A stretch of DNA of 64,000 bases, taken from assembly GCA_016715325.1 (NCBI GenBank), contig JADKAL010000007.1, positions 62,001-126,000 of the forward strand. Direction: 5' to 3'. Each line of letters opens with the position of its first letter. Position 1 is the first letter of the stretch. This document shows, piece by piece, positions 29,455 through 37,976 of the stretch. Origin of the DNA: Methylococcaceae bacterium (GTDB taxonomy: Bacteria > Pseudomonadota > Gammaproteobacteria > Methylococcales > Methylomonadaceae). The position numbers and the translations under genes were made by a program. The notes beneath the pieces are model-generated. The model did not search any database and was not told the origin of the DNA. It was given only the letters and a program-made list of their open reading frames with translations.

Positions 29455-29652
29455 TAGCAGCCTATCAAATGAACATTGGTAAAACAAAGGTCACCACGCA
29501 GTTGAATATCGATAACCTGCTCGATAATTATTACTTCGGTAGTGCCGGGTTTAATAATTTAAGGGTGAATATTGGTACGCCAAGGACTTTTATGGGGACA
29601 ATCAAAGTAGAGTTTTGATAAATACTTTGTCTTTGCTACTGACGCTAAAATT

Positions 29653-30891
29653 TTGACTTTACGAAAAAGACTAAAGATAAACCGTTTAACTCGGCTCCAA
29701 ACCCGCCGAAAACTTTGGCTTCAGGTACATTTGTACCTGGGGTTGGTTGCCGGGGGGATTTTGGCTGTGGTGGGGTTGACCGGCAGTATTTTGGTATTCT
29801 ACGAAGAACTCCAGGAAATTTTGAATAGCAAGCAAATCGTCATTACCGCGCCGCAAAAAAACCAGCGGAAATCTCACAGTTTGGATGAAATCGTCGCTGC
29901 CGCCGAAACGGTCAAACCGAAGGGCAGCAAATTTTTCGCCCTTTACTATCCACGCAATGCGGAGGTGGCATATAAATTTCTGTACTTCGTGCGCGATCCT
30001 AAATTAGCCGAAAACGGCAACGGTTATTACATTTTCGTTAACCCGTACACCGCGAAGCCAACCGGCGTTCAGTTCTGGTATTACGCCGACGGCACGCGAT
30101 ATTGGGGTATTCCTTTCGTCAGTTTCATTATGCAGTTGCATTATTGTTTATTACTCGGCGATAACGGCGTGATCGTCGTCGGCATTGTTGCCGCCCTGTC
30201 GCTGATTTCGATATTGACTGGACTTGTGCTGTGGTGGCCGTTGACCGGTAAATTCAGGCAAGCGCTGGTGATCAAGAAAAATGGCAGTACCGTACGTTTT
30301 AATTATGACCTACATAAAACCTCAGGCTTCTATACAGTTGTTATCCTATTGCCCGTGCTGTTTTCGGGCGTGTATTTCAATCTGCCGGAACGGGTTGAAG
30401 TGTTAGTCAAACCGTTTTCCCCTATTATCCGGAATAATCCTTGGAGTGGGTTGTCGGCGGCTGATTTTCCTTCCCAGGTAGAGTTGGGGCAGCAGCCGGT
30501 TTCCTTCAGCGCAGTGGAAGCCGCCCTGCAACAGCTTTCGACTGAAGGGCGGTTATGGTTATTCTATGCTCCCCAGGATGAAAAAGGCTCCTTCGTCATC
30601 CAGAAACGCGATGACGATAACTTAAGCCGCTTTGTCGGCTATCGCGATTTCATCGTTGATCAGTATAGCGGTAAAATCAAAGCAGAATACTCATCCGGCA
30701 GAGGCTCTGCTGGCGACGTACTCTTGGACTGGCAATGGCCGCTGCATTCCGGTCAAGCTTTCGGCTGGACGGGGCGCATTCTGGTAGCGCTGAGTGGCTT
30801 GGTGTGTCCAGTCTTGTGGGTGACTGGCGTACTGCGTTGGTTTCAGAAACGTAACGCCAAGGCCAAAAGCAATGTTAAAAGACGCTTTTAG
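29653..30891 (+). CDS. PepSY-associated inner-membrane protein, cassette B
   Basis: 412 residues, clearly paralogous to the PepSY protein at 22.7 kb: RRKLWLQVHLYLGLVAGGILAVVGLTGSILVFYEEL, QLHYCLLLGDNG, RFNYDLHKTSGFY, QWPLHSGQAFGWTGRILVALSG. The four spans and the four conserved histidines are kept. The start is TTG at 29653, as no ATG precedes the first conserved block. It follows the broken receptor by 34 bp and would normally be cotranscribed with it, so its expression may also suffer from the IS insertion. Confidence 0.85.
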   Translation: MTLRKRLKINRLTRLQTRRKLWLQVHLYLGLVAGGILAVVGLTGSILVFYEELQEILNSKQIVITAPQKNQRKSHSLDEIVAAAETVKPKGSKFFALYYPRNAEVAYKFLYFVRDPKLAENGNGYYIFVNPYTAKPTGVQFWYYADGTRYWGIPFVSFIMQLHYCLLLGDNGVIVVGIVAALSLISILTGLVLWWPLTGKFRQALVIKKNGSTVRFNYDLHKTSGFYTVVILLPVLFSGVYFNLPERVEVLVKPFSPIIRNNPWSGLSAADFPSQVELGQQPVSFSAVEAALQQLSTEGRLWLFYAPQDEKGSFVIQKRDDDNLSRFVGYRDFIVDQYSGKIKAEYSSGRGSAGDVLLDWQWPLHSGQAFGWTGRILVALSGLVCPVLWVTGVLRWFQKRNAKAKSNVKRRF

Positions 30892-30915
30892 CGTATCGCC
30901 GTAAACTCAAAAGTG

Positions 30916-30948
30916 TGTCATATCCCATAGAAAGTGTGTCATATGCCG
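30916..30948. promoter_or_regulatory. paired activator palindromes before FecI cassette C
   Basis: TGTCATATCCCA (30916-30927) and TGTCATATGCCG (30937-30948) have centres 21 bp apart and lie in the same orientation, unlike the inverted pairs elsewhere. AAAAGTG precedes and CACTTTTTA follows. They are about 94 bp above the -12 element. Confidence 0.62.
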
Positions 30949-31011
30949 CACTTTTTATTTTTTCATCCTCTTATTAGTTTATAAACCATTGATAGAAATA
31001 TAATTTTATAT

Positions 31012-31029
31012 ATGGCCTGGTTATTGCTT
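31012..31029 (+). promoter_or_regulatory. sigma-54-type promoter of FecI cassette C
   Basis: ATGGCCTGGTTATTGCTT has GG at 31014-31015 and GC at 31026-31027, exactly N10 apart. The leader to the FecI start at 31142 is about 100 nt. Confidence 0.7.
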
Positions 31030-31141
31030 TTATTATTTATCTAGTTGTCTGTTGATACGGTATATCGTGCGTTAATTTGTCATCGACGGCTTTGGAGACT
31101 ACTCAAGATTTCGTAGCTAAAAATAAATAAAATAAAAAGCA

Positions 31142-31657
31142 ATGACTCATTTTAACCATAGCCTTTTAGGCGACTTATTCGTAAAGCATTCCGATGAAAT
31201 GTTGAGTTACATTCGCGGGCGCTTTCCGAATGAAGAATCGGCGGATATTGTCCAGGAAGCTTTTTTACGTGTGTTGCAATATCCGAGTCCGGAAACCATC
31301 CGGGAGCCTAAATCCTTTCTTTTCCAAACGGTTGCTAATGTAGCTGTCGATTATTACCGGCGATCTAAAACCCGTGACCGGTTCTCCGATTATGAGGCGG
31401 ATATCGACACGCTTGAAGATCATCAAAGCTTACCGCTCACAGTGTGTGAAACTGAGGAAAGGCTGCAACGCTTTACCGGCTTGCTGGAACAGTTGCCTGA
31501 AATTCAGCGGCACGCCTTTGTTTTGTTTAGGATAGAAGGTTACTCGCATAAAGCTATCGCCGAAAAATTAAATATTTCGGTACGTTGCTCGGAACGTTAC
31601 GTACAACAAACCCTGCGGTATTTGGTATCCTGTCTCGAAAACAGCGATAATCCTTGA
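31142..31657 (+). CDS. FecI-type ECF RNA polymerase sigma factor, cassette C
   Basis: A 171-residue ECF sigma factor with region 2 ESADIVQEAFLRVLQYPSPETIREPKSFLFQTVANVAVDYYRRSK and region 4 LPEIQRHAFVLFRIEGYSHKAIAEKLNISVRCSERYVQQTLRYL. The recognition helix (SVRCSERYVQQTL) has an unusual cysteine and differs from those of the other sigma factors here. FecR follows after 75 bp and the STN receptor is third in line. Confidence 0.9.
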   Translation: MTHFNHSLLGDLFVKHSDEMLSYIRGRFPNEESADIVQEAFLRVLQYPSPETIREPKSFLFQTVANVAVDYYRRSKTRDRFSDYEADIDTLEDHQSLPLTVCETEERLQRFTGLLEQLPEIQRHAFVLFRIEGYSHKAIAEKLNISVRCSERYVQQTLRYLVSCLENSDNP

Positions 31658-31732
31658 GATTGAATTGGCGGTTAGCCTCCCGCCATCCGTCTTTTTACGA
31701 TAATAACAATAAAGAAAATCGCAAAATAAACC

Positions 31733-32698
31733 GTGTCGAACGAAATACCTCCTAACCCGATCCGCGATCAAGCAATTGATTGGTTTTTGCGCTTACAAGC
31801 AGAGGATGTCACTGAAGACGAACGGCGGGCGTTTGTCCGTTGGCTAAACAAGAACGCAGAGCACCAGCAAGCCTATCAAACGGTTGAAAAACATTGGCAA
31901 TGGATGGATCCGTTTAAGTTGTCGTCGTTTCCCGCTCGCAAAGCAGCATTAAATTACCGGCCAAAATCGAAAAATCGAATTGTTGCTTATGCCGCCGCCG
32001 CTCTGGTCTTATTAAGCGTTGCGCTATCGATTTATTGGCAACAGACGGGGATGCTATTCCCCAAAACGTATCAAGTCGCCAAAGGCGGTAGGCAAACAAT
32101 CATGCTTGCCGACGGCTCAACCCTGGAACTGAATACCGGCAGCAAGATTAAAGTCAACATCACCCCTTGGCAGCGCGATGTTGAATTGCTGCAAGGCGAG
32201 GCTTTTTTTCAAGTCAAGCACGATAACCAACGGTCATTCAAAGTGAGGGCAGGGCGTGGATTGATTACCGACATCGGGACAGCTTTCGACGTCTATCAAC
32301 AACCTGGAAAAGTGTTGGTCGCGGTACAGGAAGGCATCGTCGATGTCGAAGCTAAAGAACGACGACGGTTAACGGCAAACCAACAAATAGCCTACACAGA
32401 CAACGGTGAATTTGTATCCGTTGAAAACCAACCCATCGCAAGCTTAACAGCTTGGCGGCGCGGACAGTTAGTCTTTCACGCCCGTCGCTTAGACGATGCG
32501 CTTGCGGAAATGGCGCGTTACCATAACAAGCAAATTCGGCTTGAAGATGACAAGCTTGCCGCTTTACGGATTAGCGGCGCTTTCCCTTCGAATCGGTTGG
32601 ATAGCTTATTGAATGCCGTTACGCGTATTTTGCCTGTTCGAGTCGAGCGGCAAAACGATCACGATATTATGATTAGGCGCACTACGAAGTCTAAGTAA
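31733..32698 (+). CDS. FecR-type anti-sigma/sensor protein, cassette C
   Basis: 321 residues, start GTG at 31733. The cytoplasmic domain has DWFLRLQAEDVTEDERRAFVRWLNKNAEHQQAYQTVEKHW. A span follows (IVAYAAAALVLLSVALSIYW), then the periplasmic FecR domain (AKGGRQTIMLADGSTLELNTGSKI, LLQGEAFFQVKHDNQRSFKV). The C-terminal segment (ALRISGAFPSNRLDSLLNAVTRIL) is the usual STN-like end. It would receive the signal from the receptor at 33.3 kb. Confidence 0.9.
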   Translation: MSNEIPPNPIRDQAIDWFLRLQAEDVTEDERRAFVRWLNKNAEHQQAYQTVEKHWQWMDPFKLSSFPARKAALNYRPKSKNRIVAYAAAALVLLSVALSIYWQQTGMLFPKTYQVAKGGRQTIMLADGSTLELNTGSKIKVNITPWQRDVELLQGEAFFQVKHDNQRSFKVRAGRGLITDIGTAFDVYQQPGKVLVAVQEGIVDVEAKERRRLTANQQIAYTDNGEFVSVENQPIASLTAWRRGQLVFHARRLDDALAEMARYHNKQIRLEDDKLAALRISGAFPSNRLDSLLNAVTRILPVRVERQNDHDIMIRRTTKSK

Positions 32699-32884
32699 AA
32701 AGGCTATTTCAAGCGAAAAAAATCTATCGTATTTACAAAACGAAGATAATTGAAAGGAATGATAAACCTAGGTTTGTCGCTACAAAATACACACGACTCA
32801 CTTGGTTTTTTTGCGTCATGCGCATAAACAAATCTAACTTACTCTCTGAAAACCTCGGGTATGAGGCATCGTGTCTGGAATCGA

Positions 32885-33103
32885 TTACCTAAGATTGCCC
32901 GAACAAATCGAGTCGTAACAATGATCGTTTCGTTTTTGTTTCTCGGCGCAATAAAACCCCTTCTGGACTTCATCGTAACTTGGGTCCGGCGCGAAAAAAC
33001 CGGAAGCGGCGTTGTAATAACGACCGGAGTTGGATTCGTAACTACACGCTGTTAAAGCATAAGTAGTTATTAGCAGGACAAACAGTTTACTGTAAATAGT
33101 CAT
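32885..33103 (-). CDS. small putative lipoprotein
   Basis: A 72-residue minus-strand frame beginning MTIYSKLFVLLITTYALTACSYE, a typical signal peptide with a lipobox (LTAC, Cys20). The mature part has three more cysteines (YCAEK, HCYDSIC) and aromatic residues. It sits alone between the FecR and receptor of cassette C, convergent to FecR. The ribosome site is weak. I do not recognise the family, and the case rests on the signal sequence. Confidence 0.5.
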   Translation of the reverse strand: MTIYSKLFVLLITTYALTACSYESNSGRYYNAASGFFAPDPSYDEVQKGFYCAEKQKRNDHCYDSICSGNLR

Positions 33104-33280
33104 GACAATAGGCCTTAAATAACTTTAACCTAGCTTATTTTTCAATTGCTGAATAAAGAATGAACAGGTCCTGTAGAGATTAAAATAAAACGATTTCATA
33201 CGCCGAAAAAATAATCCTGGCGGTTTTTGACGAGATATACGTCTTTTCTTCGTGAACAATAATAAACGAGGAATAACCGA

Positions 33281-35818
33281 ATGACTTATCACTTAAAGCC
33301 ATTGTCTGCCGCTTTGCTAATCACACTGGCACACAATGTACAGGCGGAGAAAAAACACCGTTTCGAAATCCCGGCGCAGCCGTTATCCAGCGCCTTGCAG
33401 CATTTTGCCGAGCAGTCGGGTGTGGCGATGTTGTATACCGAAGCCAGCGCGCAGGGTAAATACAGTTCAGGACTTAACGGCGATTACAACACAGGCGAAG
33501 GATTGGAACGTCTGGTTGCCGGCAGCGGTTTAATACCTGCTGTCGCACCTGATGGGACGGTGACTTTAAAGCCGAGCGCTTTTATCAAAACCGCTGCGGA
33601 TAGCAATGAGCAGATTTTGCCCAAAGTGACGGTCGAAGCGGATGCGGAAACCGACCTCTACGATCCGATCAACACAACGCAGCCTTACAATAAATCCTAT
33701 GCCGTGTCCAATTCTTCAACGGCGACTAAAACCGACACGCCGATCATGGACACTCCGGCGTCAATCCGGGTTATTCCCCAAGCCGTCTTGCGGGATCAAC
33801 AGGCGACGCGTTTACAAGACGCCGTTAAAAACGTAAGCGGCGTTCAGCTTTTACAGGCGGCGGGAGGACAGTATGAGGACTTTATCATTCGCGGTTTTGG
33901 CGGGGGCGTTAGTTACGACCGCTTCCGTAACGGCATTCGGTTGCCAGCCCTGACGTTTGATTTTGCCAATGTCGAACAAGTAGACGTGTTAAAAGGATCG
34001 GCAGCTATGTTATACGGCAGAATGGAGCCGGGAGGCATCGTCAATGTTGTCACCAAAAAGCCATTGGATACACCTTATTATTCAATACAACAACAGTTCG
34101 GTTCCTTCGATTTTTATCGTACAACATTAGATGCAACGGGACCGATTACCGATGACAAATCGCTGGCCTATCGCTTTGACCTAGGGTACACCAGCCGCAA
34201 TTCGTTCCGTGATTTCGTAACTCAGGATCGCTTGCTGGTTTCCCCCAGCTTGCATTGGCAAGCTACGCCGGATACCGAATTTAACCTCAATTTTGAATAT
34301 CTTCGAGAGAATCCATCAGTAGCGGACACCGGCATTCCTGCAATTGGTAAAAGTGTGGTGAATGTGCCGATCCACCGTAACTACATCCAACCAGGGCCGT
34401 TTAACCAAGACCAGATCAACAGTACTTTAGTGGATTTCAACTGGTCGCATAACTTTAATGACAACTGGAAAATCCAGAACGGTATTGTCGCTAACCAAGT
34501 CGAGTACAATTTCCGCGATACGCCGGTGGCGTATATTCAACCACTTCTGGAAGGTACGCCAAACCCCGAAGTCAGGCGTGGCTTGTATTTTGAGGATATC
34601 AACCGAGATAGTCATACGGTATATCTCAATTTAACGGGAAAGTTCGAGACTTTTGGCGTTAAGCATAATGTTTTGCTGGGAGGCGATCATTACGATTTGG
34701 AGGTTAGTAACTCCGGCTTCTTCGGACTAAATCACGCCATTCTGAATAATTTTAGTGATGAAGGCCTTAAATACTTCACTTTCGTCAATTTGAGGAATCC
34801 CAATTACAATGCATTTCCTTTTAGTTTTAACCAGTTAGATAATCTAAGAAAGAATGCGCCGAACGATTTCGGCAAATCCAATACCTCGTGGTATGGCTTG
34901 TATTTCCAAGACCAATTATCCTTTCTTGACGACAAAATCCAGCTATTGCTCGGCGGTCGCTACGATTGGTCAAGGTTAACCCAAGGGGTTTCGTTTACTT
35001 CGTTTAAGGATATTGCCTTGGAAGCAAGGAATGAAGACCATTTCAGTCCACGGGTCGGTTTTGTCGTCCGCCCCTGGAACTGGGTGTCGTGGTACGGCAG
35101 TTACCTCCAGGGATTCGGTGTCAATAATGGACGTACCGGGAATGGCATCCCTTTGCGCGCCGAAACTTCTGAACAGTTTGAAACCGGACTCAAATTTGAA
35201 GCTTTCGACGGTAAATTGACATCGAATCTAGCATACTATCATTTGACCAAACATAATCTTTTAACACAAGTCGACGACGGTGGCATCTCCAATACAATTG
35301 GCGAAGCCCGCAGCCAAGGCATAGAGCTGGACATTGCTGGTCAACTGACCGATGGACTCAGCCTGATCGGTACCTATGCCTATACCGATGGAAAGATTAC
35401 TAACGATAAAGCCGCTATTTTTGGCGGCCCAACCGGGGAAGATGTAGTCGGTTTTTCAAAAGGCTTTACAGGTAACCGGTTGCCGAACGTTCCTGAACAT
35501 TCTGGCAGCACTTGGCTGAAATATGCTTTTCAAATACCGGAGTTAAGGGGTTTAAGTCTGGGTGTTGGTGCGTATATGGCAGGAGCACGACAAGGCGACA
35601 ACGAAAACAGCTACCAATTACCGGGTTATGTCAGGGCGGATACTTACGCCGCTTATACCTTTGACATCGGCAAAACCAAGCTGACCACACAGCTTAATGT
35701 AAATAACTTCCTGGATAAGCGATACTATTTTGCCGGTCAGCCTTACAACACTTCCAAAGCCTTCAACATCATCGCCGACCCTTTGACTGTGATGGGATCG
35801 GTGAGATTAGAATATTAA
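33281..35818 (+). CDS. TonB-dependent siderophore-type receptor with STN domain, cassette C
   Basis: 845 residues, start supported by GAGGA upstream. After a signal peptide (cleavage after VQA) it has an STN domain (HRFEIPAQPLSSALQHFAEQSGVAMLY), PKVTVEAD, a plug (IMDTPASIRVIPQAVLRDQQ, DFIIRGFGG, VDVLKGSAAMLYGRMEPGGIVNVVTKKP) and a barrel ending in SVRLEY. It is closest to the receptor at 20.0 kb in linker and plug. The gap of almost 600 bp from FecR, holding a reverse-strand lipoprotein gene, is longer than in the other cassettes, so it probably has its own promoter. Confidence 0.9.
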   Translation: MTYHLKPLSAALLITLAHNVQAEKKHRFEIPAQPLSSALQHFAEQSGVAMLYTEASAQGKYSSGLNGDYNTGEGLERLVAGSGLIPAVAPDGTVTLKPSAFIKTAADSNEQILPKVTVEADAETDLYDPINTTQPYNKSYAVSNSSTATKTDTPIMDTPASIRVIPQAVLRDQQATRLQDAVKNVSGVQLLQAAGGQYEDFIIRGFGGGVSYDRFRNGIRLPALTFDFANVEQVDVLKGSAAMLYGRMEPGGIVNVVTKKPLDTPYYSIQQQFGSFDFYRTTLDATGPITDDKSLAYRFDLGYTSRNSFRDFVTQDRLLVSPSLHWQATPDTEFNLNFEYLRENPSVADTGIPAIGKSVVNVPIHRNYIQPGPFNQDQINSTLVDFNWSHNFNDNWKIQNGIVANQVEYNFRDTPVAYIQPLLEGTPNPEVRRGLYFEDINRDSHTVYLNLTGKFETFGVKHNVLLGGDHYDLEVSNSGFFGLNHAILNNFSDEGLKYFTFVNLRNPNYNAFPFSFNQLDNLRKNAPNDFGKSNTSWYGLYFQDQLSFLDDKIQLLLGGRYDWSRLTQGVSFTSFKDIALEARNEDHFSPRVGFVVRPWNWVSWYGSYLQGFGVNNGRTGNGIPLRAETSEQFETGLKFEAFDGKLTSNLAYYHLTKHNLLTQVDDGGISNTIGEARSQGIELDIAGQLTDGLSLIGTYAYTDGKITNDKAAIFGGPTGEDVVGFSKGFTGNRLPNVPEHSGSTWLKYAFQIPELRGLSLGVGAYMAGARQGDNENSYQLPGYVRADTYAAYTFDIGKTKLTTQLNVNNFLDKRYYFAGQPYNTSKAFNIIADPLTVMGSVRLEY

Positions 35819-35875
35819 TCAATTTTTTATCTTTGGACATAAACATAACTGTATCTCCAGATAATCATCTGGGCA

Positions 35876-35908
35876 AAAAAAATCCCCATTTGGTATGGGG
35901 ATTTTTCA
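35876..35908. terminator. bidirectional rho-independent terminator
   Basis: AAAAATCCCCAT and ATGGGGATTTTT form a perfect hairpin around TTGGT, with A and T runs on the correct side for both strands. It separates the receptor (plus) from the Cys/His-rich gene (minus), which are convergent. Confidence 0.85.
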
Positions 35909-35928
35909 TACTGACTTAACGCCAACTT

Positions 35929-36312
35929 CTAAACTTCGCAACGCTGTCCGGTTCCGCAGCAGTCCGTCATGTTGCCGCCGTGTTTGGCGCAATGCGCTTC
36001 GCTGCAATCGTGAGCGGCCTTACCGGGATGCGTCGCGCAATTCAAGGCGGTGCATTTTTTGGTCGCTAAGGTCAAGTGCTTGTCGCAATGCGCACCGTCG
36101 CAGGCGTGAGCGGCTGCGCCGCTAACCGTCGAGCAGTGCGCTGCACAAGCCGCGTCTTTTGCGCCCGGATGTTCGGCGCAATGTTTGGCGCAATCGTGCG
36201 TAGCTGCCGCCGGATGCGTGTCGCAATGTTTAGGCGACTCTTTTGCCCAGACGTTGCCCGAAACCGCGCCAAGTGAAAAAACCAATGCTAATAAAATTGT
36301 CTGTAATTTCAT
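35929..36312 (-). CDS. Cys/His-rich secreted protein, probable periplasmic metal binder
   Basis: 127 residues from the ATG at 36312, chosen because AGGAGA lies at ideal spacing (an upstream ATG at 36339 is less likely). The signal peptide KLQTILLALVFSLGAVSGNVWA is cleaved after VWA. The mature part is a chain of short Cys/His units: KHCDTHP, HDCAKHCAEHPG, AHCSTV, AHCDKH, LNCATHPG, HDCSEAHCAKHGG, TDCCGTGQRC. The regular C-x2-3-H pattern suggests binding of soft metals such as copper(I) or zinc, with disulfides also possible. I do not recognise a named family. A single TGTTATATCACA palindrome lies about 72 bp upstream. Confidence 0.8.
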   Translation of the reverse strand: MKLQTILLALVFSLGAVSGNVWAKESPKHCDTHPAAATHDCAKHCAEHPGAKDAACAAHCSTVSGAAAHACDGAHCDKHLTLATKKCTALNCATHPGKAAHDCSEAHCAKHGGNMTDCCGTGQRCEV

Positions 36313-36383
36313 GAGAAATCTCCTATCTATGTTTAACACAATTTTATTATACCCTGATAAATCAACAGGTAGTAATTAAACTA

Positions 36384-36395
36384 TGTTATATCACA
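36384..36395. promoter_or_regulatory. single activator-type palindrome between divergent genes
   Basis: TGTTATATCACA, followed by CACTTTTTT, lies between the Cys/His-rich gene (minus) and the PepSY gene (plus). No GG-N10-GC element was found on either side, so this site may be a remnant or act differently. Confidence 0.5.
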
Positions 36396-36433
36396 CACTT
36401 TTTTACCGCTGCGTTTTTTACTAGATTATGTGG

Positions 36434-36459
36434 GGATTTTTCAGTTCTCAAACGTCTTA
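36434..36459 (+). promoter_or_regulatory. candidate ECF-type promoter of the PepSY gene
   Basis: GGATTTT (36434) and CGTCTTATC (36453) are 19 bp apart start to start, matching the elements before the receptors at 14852 and 20015. Confidence 0.42.
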
Positions 36460-36515
36460 TCTACTATCGGACACAATTCTAAATCTCGTTACTTCTCAAA
36501 AGACTTTGATCGATC

Positions 36516-37742
36516 ATGAGCGCTCCCACCTTGCAAACAGATCTACCGCACAAAAATAAAACCTTGGAAAAACTCAAAGCCCGTCGAAAACGCTGGCTGG
36601 ATGTCCATCTATGGCTTGGTTTGGGCTTCGGTTTTTTTCTAGCGATTATCGGTCTGACCGGATCGGTTCTGGTTTTTTGGCATGAGCTTGATGAAGCGAT
36701 TAATCAGAGCCTTTACGAAGCCGAACCAAGCGTAAATTTAAAACCTAAATCGTTCGACGAAATTCTCGCCGCCGCCAAGCAGAACGCCCCCAAAGGTTGG
36801 AATTCGGTTTGGTTGGATGCGCCGCAGGAAAACGGTAATTACGTATTCGGTTTTTATTACCCGGAAGCCAGCCCGAAACCGGAAGAAGCGGAATCATTGA
36901 ACATCGTTGTAAACCCCTATACCGCCGAAGTTACCGGTCGGCGGGTTTTTTATCACAGTTGGCATCCGTTGAAACACAGCTTCGTAGGATTTTTATTCAA
37001 GCTTCATTATGCGTTGTTCTTGGGCGAAACCGGGGGGACGATTGTTGGGATACTGGCGGTGTTTTTCTTTGTCTCCGTAATGACAGGCTTAATCTTGTGG
37101 TGGCCGCTAACCGGCAATTGGAAACGGGTGTTAACCATTAAACGCCGCGCCAGCACCGAACGCTTTAACCACGATTTACACCAAAGCGCCGGGTTTTATA
37201 GCCTGATTGTGATGATGTGTTTGTTAATGTCCGGCTTGTATTTCAATCTGCCGGATCAATTCCGTTGGCTTGTGGAACGGTTTTCAACGTTAACGCCGGA
37301 AGTTGAAGCGAAAGTGTCTGTAGAACTTCATAAACAGGACTTTCCGATTCAAAACGCCTTGAGCAGGGCGCAAGCGCTATATAAGGACGCTACGGCGCAT
37401 TTTTACACTTTCGGCAATAGTGAAAACGCCACTGTGACCGCCTGTTATAAAGATATTCCTTCGTTACGTTCAAAAGTATTGGATATGGGCTGCGTAGTGA
37501 TCGACCCCATAAGCGGCGATATTCTCCAAATCAAAGATTCGGCGCACGGCAGCGGCGGCGATGTTTTCATGCAATGGCAATGGCCGTTGCATTCCGGAGC
37601 GGCTTTCGGTTGGACAGGACGGATACTGGTTTTTATCACGGGTTTATTGTGTCCCTTAATTTTTGTCACCGGCGTTATTCGCTGGTTGCAAAAAAGACGC
37701 GCTAAAAGCTTCAAGAAAAATATCGTTCAATCCATTGAATAA
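36516..37742 (+). CDS. PepSY-associated inner-membrane protein, cassette C
   Basis: 408 residues with the same four-span design as the proteins at 22.7 and 29.7 kb: RRKRWLDVHLWLGLGFGFFLAIIGLTGSVLVFWHEL, KLHYALFLGETGGTIVG, RFNHDLHQSAGFYSL, QWPLHSGAAFGWTGRILVFITG. The conserved histidines are kept. It is the most divergent of the three and has extra cysteines in the second periplasmic part (TACYKD, DMGCVVID). It lies between the cassette C receptor and the receptor at 38 kb and may serve either. Confidence 0.86.
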   Translation: MSAPTLQTDLPHKNKTLEKLKARRKRWLDVHLWLGLGFGFFLAIIGLTGSVLVFWHELDEAINQSLYEAEPSVNLKPKSFDEILAAAKQNAPKGWNSVWLDAPQENGNYVFGFYYPEASPKPEEAESLNIVVNPYTAEVTGRRVFYHSWHPLKHSFVGFLFKLHYALFLGETGGTIVGILAVFFFVSVMTGLILWWPLTGNWKRVLTIKRRASTERFNHDLHQSAGFYSLIVMMCLLMSGLYFNLPDQFRWLVERFSTLTPEVEAKVSVELHKQDFPIQNALSRAQALYKDATAHFYTFGNSENATVTACYKDIPSLRSKVLDMGCVVIDPISGDILQIKDSAHGSGGDVFMQWQWPLHSGAAFGWTGRILVFITGLLCPLIFVTGVIRWLQKRRAKSFKKNIVQSIE

Positions 37743-37760
37743 TAAAGTTATATCGGACTG

Positions 37761-37802
37761 TGTCATTTCACACATTTTTTAGGAAAACTGTGTGAAATCA
37801 CG
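37761..37802. promoter_or_regulatory. paired activator palindromes before the 38-kb receptor
   Basis: TGTCATTTCACA (37761-37772) and TGTGAAATCACG (37791-37802) are inverted copies that share the same centre variant (ATTT/AAAT). Their centres are 30 bp apart, three helical turns instead of two. They lie about 123 bp above the -12 element. Confidence 0.65.
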
Positions 37803-37889
37803 CAGTTTTTTTTAAAAAATTCCATCCGAATAATTAATTACAGGGATTTGTTCGAGCTATGTAATTGATAAAAAACAAATAATAAATAT

Positions 37890-37907
37890 ATGGCGCGGTA
37901 TTTGCTT
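37890..37907 (+). promoter_or_regulatory. sigma-54-type promoter of the 38-kb receptor
   Basis: ATGGCGCGGTATTTGCTT has GG at 37892-37893 and GC at 37904-37905. The receptor start codon is at 37977. Confidence 0.68.
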
Positions 37908-37976
37908 TAGTTTCATGATTCGACTTGTTTGGAGTCAATCACGCAACGATAACAATTACAACGAGGATACTATGCA

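Larger units (their letters stand above)
25946..29618 (+). pseudogene. TonB-dependent STN receptor, cassette B, interrupted by an IS630-family element
   Basis: Reading from ATG 25946 (AAGGGA six bases upstream) gives a signal region, an STN domain (QQFNIPAGELSDALLQYSEASGRKILV), PKVTVEAD, a plug (IMDTPLSIQVVPQQILKDQQ, HFIIRGFQS, IEVLKGPASTLYGRAEPGGIVNMITKQP) and most of the barrel, up to MNML at 28329. The IS lies at 28331-29454. Deleting it with one TA copy joins ...VTMNMLAAYQMNIGKTKVTTQLNID..., in frame to GTIKVEF and the stop at 29616-29618, an ancestral protein of about 848 residues. The present product loses the last two barrel strands including the C-terminal phenylalanine needed for assembly, so it is probably non-functional. 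It is a close paralogue of the receptor at 14.9 kb. Confidence 0.93.

Noticed and set aside
32861..33055. A 64-residue plus-strand frame opposite the small lipoprotein
   Set aside because: It has no convincing start signal or motif; the minus-strand frame with a lipobox is the better reading.
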